A stretch of 64,000 bases of DNA from Neoroseomonas oryzicola (GTDB lineage: Bacteria > Pseudomonadota > Alphaproteobacteria > Acetobacterales > Acetobacteraceae): NCBI RefSeq assembly GCF_012163135.1, contig NZ_JAAVUP010000002.1, positions 310,001 to 374,000 on the forward strand, given 5' to 3'. Each line of letters opens with the position of its first letter. Position 1 is the first letter of the stretch. Made by a program: the position numbers and the translations under genes. Of this stretch, positions 48,916-57,100 are shown one piece after another. Under the pieces are notes generated by a model. It saw nothing but the letters and a program-made list of their open reading frames with translations. It was not told the origin of the DNA and made no database searches.

Positions 48916-50199
48916 ATGAGACCGGACCGCCGCCGCCGTCCCGAGGAGACCGGTGACCCGCCGGAAGGCGCGCGGCCGGTCCGGATCGCCCGAACCCTGC
49001 TGCTCGGCGCCGCCGGCATCGCGCTGCCGATCCTTCTGCACGCCATCCTGCTGCCGGTCCTGGGCGAGGGCTCGACGTCGCTGTTCGTCGTCTTCCTTCT
49101 CTCGCTGCTGCCCGCGACCGGCGTGGCCTTCTTCTGTGCCGGCGAGGGCGTGCTGCGCATCGGCTACGCCATGTGCATCGTGATCGGCGCGGCCTTCGTC
49201 TCGCTCTCCCTGCACGAGGCGCGCATCTTCGGCAGCGTGCCAAGCCTCGACGCCGCGGCGGCGCCGTCCCATCCGGCCGCCGCCGGCTTCCTGCTGCCCC
49301 GCGCCGCGCCGCGCGCCGATCTGGCGCGGGATGTCCAGGCCAGCATCACCCTGCCGCGGACGGCCCTGCGCGGGTCTTCCCGCGGCACCATGACGCTGCG
49401 GGGCCGCTTCACGGTGGTGCCGGTGGTCGGTCCGGACTGGACGCCGGCGCAGCCGGTGCCGGTGGTCGCGGTGCTCGACCACGGGCCGGATGGCGTGGTC
49501 CACGCGGTCACGCCGGCGCCCTGGGATGCGGGGCGCGGCGTCCTGCGGCTCCTGCCCGACCCGCTGCGGGATCATGCCGTGCAGCAGGCGCTGGCTCAGG
49601 CCGGATGGACAGGGGCACCGCACATGGTCGTCGGACGCTGGGTGGCGGATCCGCGCTGGGCCAGGCTCGACGCCGCGGGGCCCTTGCTGTGGCTCTTCGC
49701 GGCGGCGCTGCTCTGCCTGGCGCTGGTGATCCTGTCCCGCCATCCCTGGATCGCGGCGCGGCTCGATCCGTTCATGGAGGGGCCGCCCCCGAACGGGTCG
49801 CTTCCGGTGAGCCGGGCGATCCTGCAGGGCATCGTCGCATTGACGCTGCCCTCCCTCCTGGCGCTCGCGCTGCGGCATGCCGAGGTCGATGCCGGCGTGA
49901 TGTTCCTTGCGATCGGATTTGCCGCCGTGCCCTCGTTGATGGTCACGATCGGAGGCTCGGACCGACGGACGCCGATCGGCATCGTGATCCTCGGCGTCAT
50001 CCTGGTCGTCACCCTGCCCATCGCGGTGCTGGCGCGCGGCGCCGGCCCGAACGGTGCGCTGCCGTCGCTCGCCGGGGCGCGGTGGGCGGATGTGCAGGAG
50101 GCGATGATCGTGCTCGGCGCGGGCTGGGTCGCCTGGGCGGCGCTCGTGATCGTCGGTCGCGCGCTGGCGGCGCGCAGGGGCGCCGGCGCCGCTCGCTGA
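48916..50199 (+). CDS. Multi-pass membrane hypothetical protein
   Basis: The 427-residue protein has about eight hydrophobic segments, including LLLGAAGIALPILLHAILLP, SLFVVFLLSLLPATGVAFF, PLLWLFAAALLCLALVILS and GIVILGVILVVTLPIAVLA. Between the first and second clusters (about 115-255) is a soluble domain with TMTLRGRFTVVPVVGPDW that may be periplasmic. No family is recognised. It follows the Bug receptor by 236 bp on the same strand and precedes the peptide-binding protein by 62 bp. Confidence 0.7.
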   Translation: MRPDRRRRPEETGDPPEGARPVRIARTLLLGAAGIALPILLHAILLPVLGEGSTSLFVVFLLSLLPATGVAFFCAGEGVLRIGYAMCIVIGAAFVSLSLHEARIFGSVPSLDAAAAPSHPAAAGFLLPRAAPRADLARDVQASITLPRTALRGSSRGTMTLRGRFTVVPVVGPDWTPAQPVPVVAVLDHGPDGVVHAVTPAPWDAGRGVLRLLPDPLRDHAVQQALAQAGWTGAPHMVVGRWVADPRWARLDAAGPLLWLFAAALLCLALVILSRHPWIAARLDPFMEGPPPNGSLPVSRAILQGIVALTLPSLLALALRHAEVDAGVMFLAIGFAAVPSLMVTIGGSDRRTPIGIVILGVILVVTLPIAVLARGAGPNGALPSLAGARWADVQEAMIVLGAGWVAWAALVIVGRALAARRGAGAAR

Positions 50200-50261
50200 A
50201 GGGCGCCTTGCGCCCATGCGGCGCGCGGACCAGCATTGGCGCGCCGCGAAGGAACCCGCCC

Positions 50262-51746
50262 ATGCGCCGCATCGCCGCCCTCGCCGTCGCTGCCCTCCTG
50301 GCGATGCCTGCCGCCGCGCAGACGCTGCGCGTCGGCATCAGCTCCGACCCCAACGTGCTCGACCCCGCCGTCAGCGGGTCCTTTGTCGAACGGACGGTCT
50401 TCTCGGCGCTGTGCGACAAGCTGCTCGATGTGGGGCCGGACCTCGCCTTCCGGCCGGAACTCGCGACGCGCTGGGCATGGGCGCCGGACGGGCTGTCGCT
50501 GACGCTCACGATCCGCGGCGATGCCCGCTTCCACGACGGCACGCCACTCGATGCCGAGGCGGTGCGCGTCAATCTCGAGCGCTACCGCAGCGCCCGCGAA
50601 TCCCGCCGCCGCAGCGAACTGCGCCCGGTCAGCGCGGTGGAGGCGCCGGACCCGACCACGGTGGTGATCCGGCTGTCGGAGCCCTATGCGCCGCTGCTCT
50701 CGGTGCTGTCGGACCGCGCGGGGATGATCATGTCGCCCACAGCGCTCGCGCGCCTCGGCGAGCGCATCCGCGACGAGCCGGTCTGCTCCGGCCCCTTCCG
50801 CCTGACCCGCCGCATCCCTCAGGACCGCATCGAGCTGGAACGGTTCGCTGGCCACTGGAACGCTGCGAACATCCACGCCGAGCGCCTGGTCTTCCTGCCC
50901 ATCCCGGACGGCACGGTGCGGCTGCTGAACCTGCGCGCCGGGCAGCTCGACATCATCGAGCGGCTTTCGCCCTCGGACGTCGGGGAGGTGCGGCGCGACC
51001 GGCGCCTGCAGCTCGCCGAGGCGACGGCGATCGCCTACCAGACCATCTCGATCAACACCGCGACCGGCGCGCTGCGCGATGCGCGCGTGCGGGAGGCCTT
51101 CGAGCGCAGCATCGACCGCGCGGTGATCAACCAGGTGGCGCTCGAGGGCCTGTTCGTCCCGTCGAACCAGCCCGAGGCGCCGGGCACGCCCTATCACTTC
51201 GCCGACCTCGCCGCGCCGCCGCGCGACCCGGCGCGCGCGCGGGCGCTGCTGCGCCAGGCCGGCCACGACCGCTTCGCCTTCACGCTCAAGGTCGCGAACA
51301 ACCCGGTCGAGGCGCAGGTCGCCCAGATCATCCAGGCCATGGCGGCCGAAGGCGGCTTTGACATCCGCATCGAGACGCTGGAGGCGAGCACCATGGTCGC
51401 CGCCACCCAGCGCGGCGACTACGACGCGGCGATCGTCATCTGGTCGGGGCGCCCGGACCCGGACGGCAATGTCGCGATCTGGATGGCGAGCGACGGCTTC
51501 CTGAACTGGGGCAAGTATGCGAGCCCCGAGGTGGACGCGGCGCTGGCCGCCGCCCGCCGCAGCACCGATCCGGCGGTGCGGCGCGCGCAGTACCACGCGG
51601 CGGCCGAACGCTGGATGGCCGACCGGCCCCACCTGATCCTCTACCACCACCGCTGGTTCTGGGGCCTGCGGGCGGGGATCGAGGGCTTCCAGCCCGCGCC
51701 CGACGGGATCATCCGCTTCGCCGGCCTTCGCCTGCCCGCGCGCTAG
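50262..51746 (+). CDS. ABC transporter substrate-binding protein, family 5 (peptide/nickel/dipeptide type)
   Basis: The 494-residue protein has a signal peptide (AALAVAALLAMPAAAQ) and a mature SBP_bac_5 fold with TLRVGISSDPNVLDPAVSG, RWAWAPDGLSLTLTIRGDAR, FHDGTPLDAEAVRVNLERY and INTATGALRDARVREAF. Such receptors bind oligopeptides, nickel or other small solutes. No permease or ATPase genes are next to it, so its transporter is elsewhere. It ends 97 bp before proA. Confidence 0.92.
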   Translation: MRRIAALAVAALLAMPAAAQTLRVGISSDPNVLDPAVSGSFVERTVFSALCDKLLDVGPDLAFRPELATRWAWAPDGLSLTLTIRGDARFHDGTPLDAEAVRVNLERYRSARESRRRSELRPVSAVEAPDPTTVVIRLSEPYAPLLSVLSDRAGMIMSPTALARLGERIRDEPVCSGPFRLTRRIPQDRIELERFAGHWNAANIHAERLVFLPIPDGTVRLLNLRAGQLDIIERLSPSDVGEVRRDRRLQLAEATAIAYQTISINTATGALRDARVREAFERSIDRAVINQVALEGLFVPSNQPEAPGTPYHFADLAAPPRDPARARALLRQAGHDRFAFTLKVANNPVEAQVAQIIQAMAAEGGFDIRIETLEASTMVAATQRGDYDAAIVIWSGRPDPDGNVAIWMASDGFLNWGKYASPEVDAALAAARRSTDPAVRRAQYHAAAERWMADRPHLILYHHRWFWGLRAGIEGFQPAPDGIIRFAGLRLPAR

Positions 51747-51843
51747 GGCCCTGCGCCGGGCCCGCCCGCGCACTATGTTCCGCGGCAGCCTTGCCCTATC
51801 ACCATGCCGCCCGCGACCGGTTGCGGGCAGGAGCAGGATTGCC

Positions 51844-53109
51844 GTGAACGCCATCGCCCAGGACGCCGCCCGCCTTCTCGACATCGCCGCCCGCGCCGCG
51901 CGCGAGGCCGCCGGCACGATCGCGCGCGCCCCGGCCCCGGTGAAGAACGGAGCCCTGCATGCCGCGGCCGCCGCCCTGCGCGCGCGGACCGAGGCGCTGC
52001 TCGCCGCGAATGCCGCGGACCTCGAGGCCGCGCCCGGCCTGACCGCCGCCTTCCGCGACCGGCTGACCCTGACGCCCGCCCGCATCGAGGCGATGGCCAA
52101 GGGCCTCGAGGAAGTCGCGGCGCTCGTCGATCCGGTCGGCCGCGTGCTGTCCGAATGGACCCGCCCCAACGGGCTTGTGATCCGCCGCGTCGCCCAGCCG
52201 CTCGGCGTGATCGGCATGATCTTCGAAAGCCGCCCGAACGTGACGGCCGATGCCGCCGCACTCTGCCTGAAGTCGGGCAATGCCGTGATCCTGCGCGGCG
52301 GGTCGGAGAGCCTGCGTTCCGCCACCGCCATCCATGCCTGCATGGTCGAGGGCCTGCGCGCCGCCGGCCTGCCCGAGGCCGCGGTGCAGGTCGCCCCCAC
52401 CGCCGACCGCGCCTTCGTCGGCGCGATGCTGCGCGCCTCCGGCCTGATCGACCTGATCGTGCCGCGCGGCGGCAAGGGGCTGGTGACGCGCGTGCTCGAG
52501 GAAGCGCGCGTGCCCGTCCTCGCCCATGCCGAGGGGCTCTGCCACACCTACATCCATGCCGCGGCCGACCCGGCGATGGCGCGCAGCATCCTGGCGAACG
52601 CCAAGATGCGCCGCACCGGCGTCTGCGGCGCGACCGAGACGCTGCTGATCGACGCCGCCATCGCGCCCACGCTGCTGCCGCTGCTGATCGAGGACCTGCG
52701 CGCCCTCGGCTGCGACTTCCGCGCCGATGACCGCGCGCGGGCGATCGTGCCGGGCCTGACGGCGGCGACCGATCAGGATTTCGCGACCGAATGGCTCGAC
52801 GCCATCCTGTCGGTGAAGGTGGTCGACGGGATCGACGCGGCGCTCGCACATATCCGCCGGTTCGGGTCCGAGCACACGGAAGCGATCATCACGCAGGACG
52901 AGGCTGCGGCGCGCGCCTTCCTCGACGGCATCGATTCCGCGGTCGGGCTGTGGAATGCCTCGACGCAGTTCTGCGACGGCGGCGAGTTCGGCTTCGGCGC
53001 CGAGATCGGCATCGCCACCGGCCGGCTGCATGCGCGGGGTCCCGTGGGCGTGGAGCAGCTCTGCACCTATCGCTACCACGTCATCGGGACCGGCCAGACG
53101 CGGCCGTGA
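51844..53109 (+). CDS. proA: Gamma-glutamyl phosphate reductase
   Basis: ProA reduces gamma-glutamyl phosphate to glutamate semialdehyde, the second step of proline synthesis. The 421-residue protein has GVIGMIFESRPNVTADAAAL, catalytic Cys261 in RRTGVCGATET, and FGSEHTEAIITQDEAAA. The GTG at 51844, preceded by AGGAGCAGG, is chosen; the longer frame upstream is not conserved in character. It overlaps the next gene as GTGA. Confidence 0.96.
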   Translation: MNAIAQDAARLLDIAARAAREAAGTIARAPAPVKNGALHAAAAALRARTEALLAANAADLEAAPGLTAAFRDRLTLTPARIEAMAKGLEEVAALVDPVGRVLSEWTRPNGLVIRRVAQPLGVIGMIFESRPNVTADAAALCLKSGNAVILRGGSESLRSATAIHACMVEGLRAAGLPEAAVQVAPTADRAFVGAMLRASGLIDLIVPRGGKGLVTRVLEEARVPVLAHAEGLCHTYIHAAADPAMARSILANAKMRRTGVCGATETLLIDAAIAPTLLPLLIEDLRALGCDFRADDRARAIVPGLTAATDQDFATEWLDAILSVKVVDGIDAALAHIRRFGSEHTEAIITQDEAAARAFLDGIDSAVGLWNASTQFCDGGEFGFGAEIGIATGRLHARGPVGVEQLCTYRYHVIGTGQTRP

Positions 53110-53861
53110 GGCGCGCGGCCCTCGTCGCCATCGCCCTGCTGGCCGCCGCGCCGGCGCGGGCGGCCTGCCCGGACACCGCGACCGTCGCCCGCTTCGCGCA
53201 GGCGCTGCTGGAACGCCGGGTGCCGACGCCGTTCCCCGACCTGACGGCAGCCGATGCGCGCTGCGCCCAGGCCCGGCTGGTCTCGATCCTCGCCCAGCCC
53301 TGGGGCGATGTCGGCGGCGTCGCGCTGGCGGCGGAGGCCACCCCGCCGCTGCAGGGCGCGCTGTTCTTCGCCAACCTGCGCGCGGACTCCGGCGCGGTGA
53401 TCGAGGCCGGCTACGGCGCCCGTCCTGCCATCGCGCCAGGCGTGCTGCTGCGGATCGGGGAGGGCGGGCGCGCCGAGGCGGCGAGCCCCTACCTCGCGCT
53501 GCTCGACCTCGCCGCCACGCCGGCGCCGGGGACCGAGGCGCGCATTGCGGGCAATCTCGGCCTGCGGCTTGGCGTGACGGGCACGGCCGTGCCGGTCGGC
53601 GATGTCGCGACGCTCGCGACCGATGCGGTGCTGCAGGCGGATGGGTCGGTGGTGGCGAGCCTGGCGGGGCTGGGCCTCGCCGCGCCGCCGGACGCGTTGC
53701 TGGCGGCGCTGGCGCGGGACCTCGCGGCCGAAGGCCGGCCGCTGCGCGCCGGGGAGCATGTCGCGCTGCTCGCCGCCCCGGCGCCGATCGCGCCGCGCCC
53801 GGGGGAATCCTGGCGCCTCGCGGTGCCGGGCCTCGGCGTGGTGCGGGTGGATTTCCGCTGA
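53106..53861 (+). CDS. Secreted protein resembling the FAH/2-keto-4-pentenoate hydratase family
   Basis: The 251-residue protein starts at the GTG overlapping proA (GTGA), with a signal peptide ([17 protein letters not shown]). The mature part is laid out like hydratases of the fumarylacetoacetate-hydrolase superfamily: a central EAGYGARPAIAPGVLLRIG and a C-terminal EGRPLRAGEHVALLAAPAP then GLGVVRVDF. Metal-binding Glu/Asp residues typical of the family are not clear. It might be a degenerate, exported relative; function is unknown. Its coupling to proA is notable. Confidence 0.6.
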   Translation: MRRAALVAIALLAAAPARAACPDTATVARFAQALLERRVPTPFPDLTAADARCAQARLVSILAQPWGDVGGVALAAEATPPLQGALFFANLRADSGAVIEAGYGARPAIAPGVLLRIGEGGRAEAASPYLALLDLAATPAPGTEARIAGNLGLRLGVTGTAVPVGDVATLATDAVLQADGSVVASLAGLGLAAPPDALLAALARDLAAEGRPLRAGEHVALLAAPAPIAPRPGESWRLAVPGLGVVRVDFR

Positions 53862-53934
53862 ACGGCGCGGTCGCTAGACTCCGGCGCCGGAGGAGCCACC
53901 CGATGCCGCCCACGTCGAGACATCGCCCAACGGG

Positions 53935-54576
53935 GTGCCACGCGCGGTGACGCCGGCGCGGTTCGGCGATTCCCGGGCGCGGCGCATCGGGCTGCTCGGC
54001 GGGTCCTTCAACCCGGCGCATGCGGGGCACCGGCATGTGGCCGACATGGCGCGGCGTGCGCTGCGGCTGGACGAGGTCTGGCTGATGGTCTCGCCCGGCA
54101 ATCCGCTGAAGCCGGTGGCCGGCATGGCGCCGCTGGCGGACCGGTTGGCCTCGGCACGGCGGATCGCCGACGGGCGGCGCGTCGTCGCCACCGATATCGA
54201 GCGCGACCTCGGCACGCGCTTCACCGCCGACACGCTGCGCATGTTGCGCCGTCGCTTTCCGCGCGCCCGTTTCGTGCTGGTGATCGGCGCGGACAACCTG
54301 GTGCAGCTGCCGCGCTGGCGCCGCTGGCGGGAGATCGCGCGCGATACGGCAATCGCGGTGCTGCCGAGGCCGGGCTGGACGCGCAAGGCGCTGGCCGGCC
54401 GCGCGGCGCATGTCCTGGCGCGGAACCGGCGCGCGCCGGGCGCGCTGCTGACGGAATCCTTTGCGCCGCACGCGCCTTGGTGCTTGGTTCCGGCCCGGGA
54501 GCACGCCGCCTCCGCGACCGCCATCCGGGCGGCGCGGGCGGAACAGCACGATCAGGGCGAGAGGAGGGGGCCATAG
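53935..54576 (+). CDS. nadD: Nicotinate-nucleotide adenylyltransferase
   Basis: NadD adenylates nicotinate mononucleotide in NAD synthesis. The 213-residue protein has the nucleotidyltransferase motif GLLGGSFNPAHAGHRHVADM, the RFVLVIGADNLVQLPRW segment and the ISSTxIR-like SATAIRAARAE near the C-terminus. Start choice is uncertain: GTG 53935 is used here, with GTG 53947 an alternative giving MTPARFGDSRARR. Its TAG stop overlaps a potential ATA start of rsfS (ATAG). Confidence 0.9.
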   Translation: MPRAVTPARFGDSRARRIGLLGGSFNPAHAGHRHVADMARRALRLDEVWLMVSPGNPLKPVAGMAPLADRLASARRIADGRRVVATDIERDLGTRFTADTLRMLRRRFPRARFVLVIGADNLVQLPRWRRWREIARDTAIAVLPRPGWTRKALAGRAAHVLARNRRAPGALLTESFAPHAPWCLVPAREHAASATAIRAARAEQHDQGERRGP

Positions 54577-55400
54577 CCCGCACGCCGAAGACCACCGAGA
54601 CCGAGGCCGCGCCAAAGGCGAAGGCGAAAGCGACGCCGGCCGCGAAGGCCAAGGCCGCCGCGCCGAAGACGGCTGCGCGCAAGCCCGCCGCGCCGGCGAA
54701 GGCCGCGGCCAGGCCCAAGGCGACCGCGGCCAAGGCGGCGGCGAAGCCGAAGGCGCCCGCCAAGCCCAAGGCCGCCGCGAAGCCAGCGGCCAAGCCCAAG
54801 GCGACCGCGACCAAGGCGGCCGCGACGGCGAAGGCACCGGCCAAGCCGAAGGCCGCGACGAAGGCACCGGCGAAATCGGCCGCGAAGGCTGCGCCGAAGA
54901 CCGCCGCCAAGGCCAAGGCGGCCCCTTCTGCCAAGGCCAAGGCCGCTCCGGCCACCAAGGCGAAGGCCGCGCCCGCCGCGAAGGCCAAGGCAGCGCCCGC
55001 CGCGCCCCGCCCCGCCCGGACCCGCAAGCGGGAGAAGCTCTCGCCCGACCGGCTCTCCCTCCTCGTCGCCGCGGCGATGAAGAGCCTCGAGGACGACAAG
55101 GCCGAGAACATCGTGCTGCTCGACGTCACCGGCCGCGCCGACTACGCGGACCGGCTGATCATCGCGACCGGCATGGTGGAGCGGCAGCTGCAGGCCATGG
55201 CGACGCACCTCGATGAGGCGCTGGGCAAGGCCGGGCTGAACCTGAAGCGGGATTCGATCCAGGCCTCCCCGGACTGGGTGCTGATCGACGCCGGCGACCT
55301 GGTGATCCACCTCTTCCGCCCCGAGGCGCGCGAGCTCTACCGCATCGAGCGCATGTGGGGCCCCGAGAGCCCGGGGGCGGCCAACGCCACGCCCGGTTAG
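54573..55400 (+). CDS. rsfS: Ribosomal silencing factor RsfS with Lys/Ala/Pro-rich N-terminal extension
   Basis: RsfS (Iojap/YbeB) binds L14 to block subunit joining and silence translation in starvation. The C-terminal ~115 residues carry the RsfS domain ([57 protein letters not shown]). It is preceded by a roughly 150-residue repetitive tail of [12 protein letters not shown] units, resembling histone H1-like or AlgP-like tails. No ATG/GTG/TTG fits near the operon junction: an ATA at 54573 follows GAGGAGGGGG and overlaps nadD (ATAG). Canonical alternatives are TTG 54477 or GTG 54480, about 95 bp inside nadD. The domain assignment is firm; the start is not. Confidence 0.88.
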   Translation: MARTPKTTETEAAPKAKAKATPAAKAKAAAPKTAARKPAAPAKAAARPKATAAKAAAKPKAPAKPKAAAKPAAKPKATATKAAATAKAPAKPKAATKAPAKSAAKAAPKTAAKAKAAPSAKAKAAPATKAKAAPAAKAKAAPAAPRPARTRKREKLSPDRLSLLVAAAMKSLEDDKAENIVLLDVTGRADYADRLIIATGMVERQLQAMATHLDEALGKAGLNLKRDSIQASPDWVLIDAGDLVIHLFRPEARELYRIERMWGPESPGAANATPG

Positions 55401-55419
55401 GATCCTCGCCGTCGGGCGG

Positions 55420-55851
55420 ATGAAGGCGGGGCCGGAGGCCGCGCTCTACGCGCATTACGCCGCGCGCCTCCGCCCGCCGCCCGAGGTCGCCGAGATCCCC
55501 GAAGCCCGCGGCTCCGCGGGCGAGGTGCGCAAGCGCGAGGGCGCGGCCCTGCTCGCCGCCCTGCCCGCCGATGCGCTGGCCGTCGCCCTCGACCTGGGCG
55601 GGGAGGCGCCGGACAGCGCGCGCTTCGCCGCCCTGCTCGCCCGCTGGGAGGAAAGCGGGCGCAGCGTCTGCTTCCTGATCGGCGGGGCGGAAGGTCTCGA
55701 CCCCGCGGTGACCGCGCGGGCGGAGCACCGCATCGCGCTCGGGCCGATGACCTGGCCGCATTTCCTGGTGCGCGGGATGCTGGCGGAACAGCTCTACCGC
55801 GCCCAGGCGATCCGCCAGAACCACCCCTATCACCGCGCCTGGCGGCCGTGA
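55420..55851 (+). CDS. rlmH: 23S rRNA pseudouridine-1915 N3-methyltransferase RlmH
   Basis: RlmH is a SPOUT-fold enzyme that methylates pseudouridine 1915 in 23S rRNA helix 69. From ATG 55420 the protein is 143 residues with the core [30 protein letters not shown] (SAM loop), [20 protein letters not shown] and the C-terminal [10 protein letters not shown]. Family members usually start about eight residues earlier with a strand like RILAVGR; that sequence is present in frame upstream but has no ATG, GTG or TTG. rsfS ends 19 bp before the ATG. See the finding on start codons. Confidence 0.9.
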   Translation: MKAGPEAALYAHYAARLRPPPEVAEIPEARGSAGEVRKREGAALLAALPADALAVALDLGGEAPDSARFAALLARWEESGRSVCFLIGGAEGLDPAVTARAEHRIALGPMTWPHFLVRGMLAEQLYRAQAIRQNHPYHRAWRP

Positions 55852-55890
55852 CCCTGGACGGCGCGCCCCGCGCCGCCAGATGATCACGCG

Positions 55891-56568
55891 ATGATCCTGC
55901 TGATCCTCGCCGCCTTCGTCTGGGTCTTCGTCCATGTCGGCGTGTCCGGCACGCGGCTGCGCAACCGCGGCGTCGCGCTGCTGGGGGAGGGGGGCTTCAC
56001 GGTTGCCTTCTCCATCGCCTCCGTCGCGTCGATCGGGTGGCTGGCCTCGGCCTGGCAGGGGGCGGCGACGGTGCCGCTCTGGTTCGCGCCGGGCTGGCTG
56101 CGCTGGATCCTGGCGCTGCTCATGCTGCCGGGCTTCGTGCTGTTCGCCTGCTCGCTGATCGGCAACCCGACGGCGATGGGCGGCGCCGGGCTGATCGCCC
56201 GGGGTCCGCGCGGCATCCAGCGGGTGACGCGGCATCCGATGCTCTGCGCCTTCGCGCTCTGGGCGGCGGTGCACATCCTCGGCAACGGCGATACCGCGGC
56301 GATCGTCTTCTTCGGGGCCTTCCTGGTCACCGCGCTCGCCGGCATGCCCTCGATCGACGCCAAGATGGCGCGGCGGCACCCCGAGGCCTGGCCCGGCTTC
56401 GCCGCGGCGACCTCGATCCTGCCCTTCGGCGCCATCCTGGCGGGGCGGAACCGCTTCGTGCCCGGGGAGATCGGCTGGCTGGCGCCGGCGGCGGGCGTGC
56501 TGCTCTGGGCCGGGGTGCTGCACGCCCATGCGAGGCTGTTCGGAGTGCCGGTGCTGATCTTCGGCTGA
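55891..56568 (+). CDS. NnrU family membrane protein
   Basis: The 225-residue protein has about six membrane segments and the NnrU-type sequence RGIQRVTRHPMLCAFALWAA VHILGNGD (residues about 109-137, written with a break), plus RRHPEAWPGFAAAT. NnrU-like proteins occur with denitrification genes and with isoprenoid/carotenoid-related Z-ISO proteins; here the neighbours are unrelated, so no function is assigned. The next gene is marR on the same strand, separated by a long palindrome. Confidence 0.85.
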   Translation: MILLILAAFVWVFVHVGVSGTRLRNRGVALLGEGGFTVAFSIASVASIGWLASAWQGAATVPLWFAPGWLRWILALLMLPGFVLFACSLIGNPTAMGGAGLIARGPRGIQRVTRHPMLCAFALWAAVHILGNGDTAAIVFFGAFLVTALAGMPSIDAKMARRHPEAWPGFAAATSILPFGAILAGRNRFVPGEIGWLAPAAGVLLWAGVLHAHARLFGVPVLIFG

Positions 56569-56579
56569 CGCGGGAGAAT

Positions 56580-56624
56580 TTGATTGACTAGGAAACCAGA
56601 TCATGTAGTTTCCTAGTCAATCAA
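56580..56624 (+). promoter_or_regulatory. 17-bp perfect inverted repeat: probable MarR operator/promoter
   Basis: TTGATTGACTAGGAAAC (56580-56596) and GTTTCCTAGTCAATCAA (56608-56624) are perfect 17-bp arms around an 11-base spacer, ending 10 bp before the marR ATG. The left arm contains TTGACT (56584-56589), usable as a -35 box; a -10-like TAGTTT starts at 56606, overlapping the right arm. It is AT-rich, unlike its surroundings. The position fits an autoregulatory operator. Confidence 0.7.
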
Positions 56625-56634
56625 AGGCTCCGCC

Positions 56635-57090
56635 ATGACCGCCAGCGTCTCCGACCTCACCGACCATCTCGGTTTCTGGCTGCGCCAGGTCTCGAACCAT
56701 GTCTCGCAGGCCTTCGCCCGGCGGCTCGCAGACCAGGGCGTGACCGTGGCGGAATGGGCCGTGATGCGGGTGATGTTCGACGAGGCGCCGATGGCGCCGA
56801 GCCGGCTCGCCGACCGCATGGGCCTGACGCGCGGCGCGGTGACCAGGCTGGCCGACCGGCTCGTCGCCAAGGGCCTCCTGCTGCGGGAGGCGAGTGCGGA
56901 GGACGGGCGGGCGCAGACCCTCGCCCTGACCGCGCCGGCGCGCGAGCTCGTCCCGCGCCTCGCGGCCCTGGCCGACGCCAACGATGCGGCCTGTTTCGCG
57001 CATCTCACGCCGGCGGATCGCGCCGCGCTCGACCGGATCCTCAAGGACATGGTGGCCCGCCTCGGGGCCACCGCCGTCGCCATCGACTAG
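56635..57090 (+). CDS. MarR-family transcriptional regulator
   Basis: The 151-residue protein is a winged-helix MarR regulator: RRLADQGVTVAEWAVMRVMF, SRLADRMGLTRGAVTRLADR (recognition region, about 57-76) and LLLREASAEDGRAQTLALT (wing). It ends with a helical dimer part. MarR proteins bind palindromes as dimers and respond to small ligands. The 17-bp inverted repeat directly upstream suggests autoregulation together with the DUF1398 gene 10 bp downstream. Confidence 0.9.
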   Translation: MTASVSDLTDHLGFWLRQVSNHVSQAFARRLADQGVTVAEWAVMRVMFDEAPMAPSRLADRMGLTRGAVTRLADRLVAKGLLLREASAEDGRAQTLALTAPARELVPRLAALADANDAACFAHLTPADRAALDRILKDMVARLGATAVAID

Positions 57091-57100
57091 GAGAAGACCC

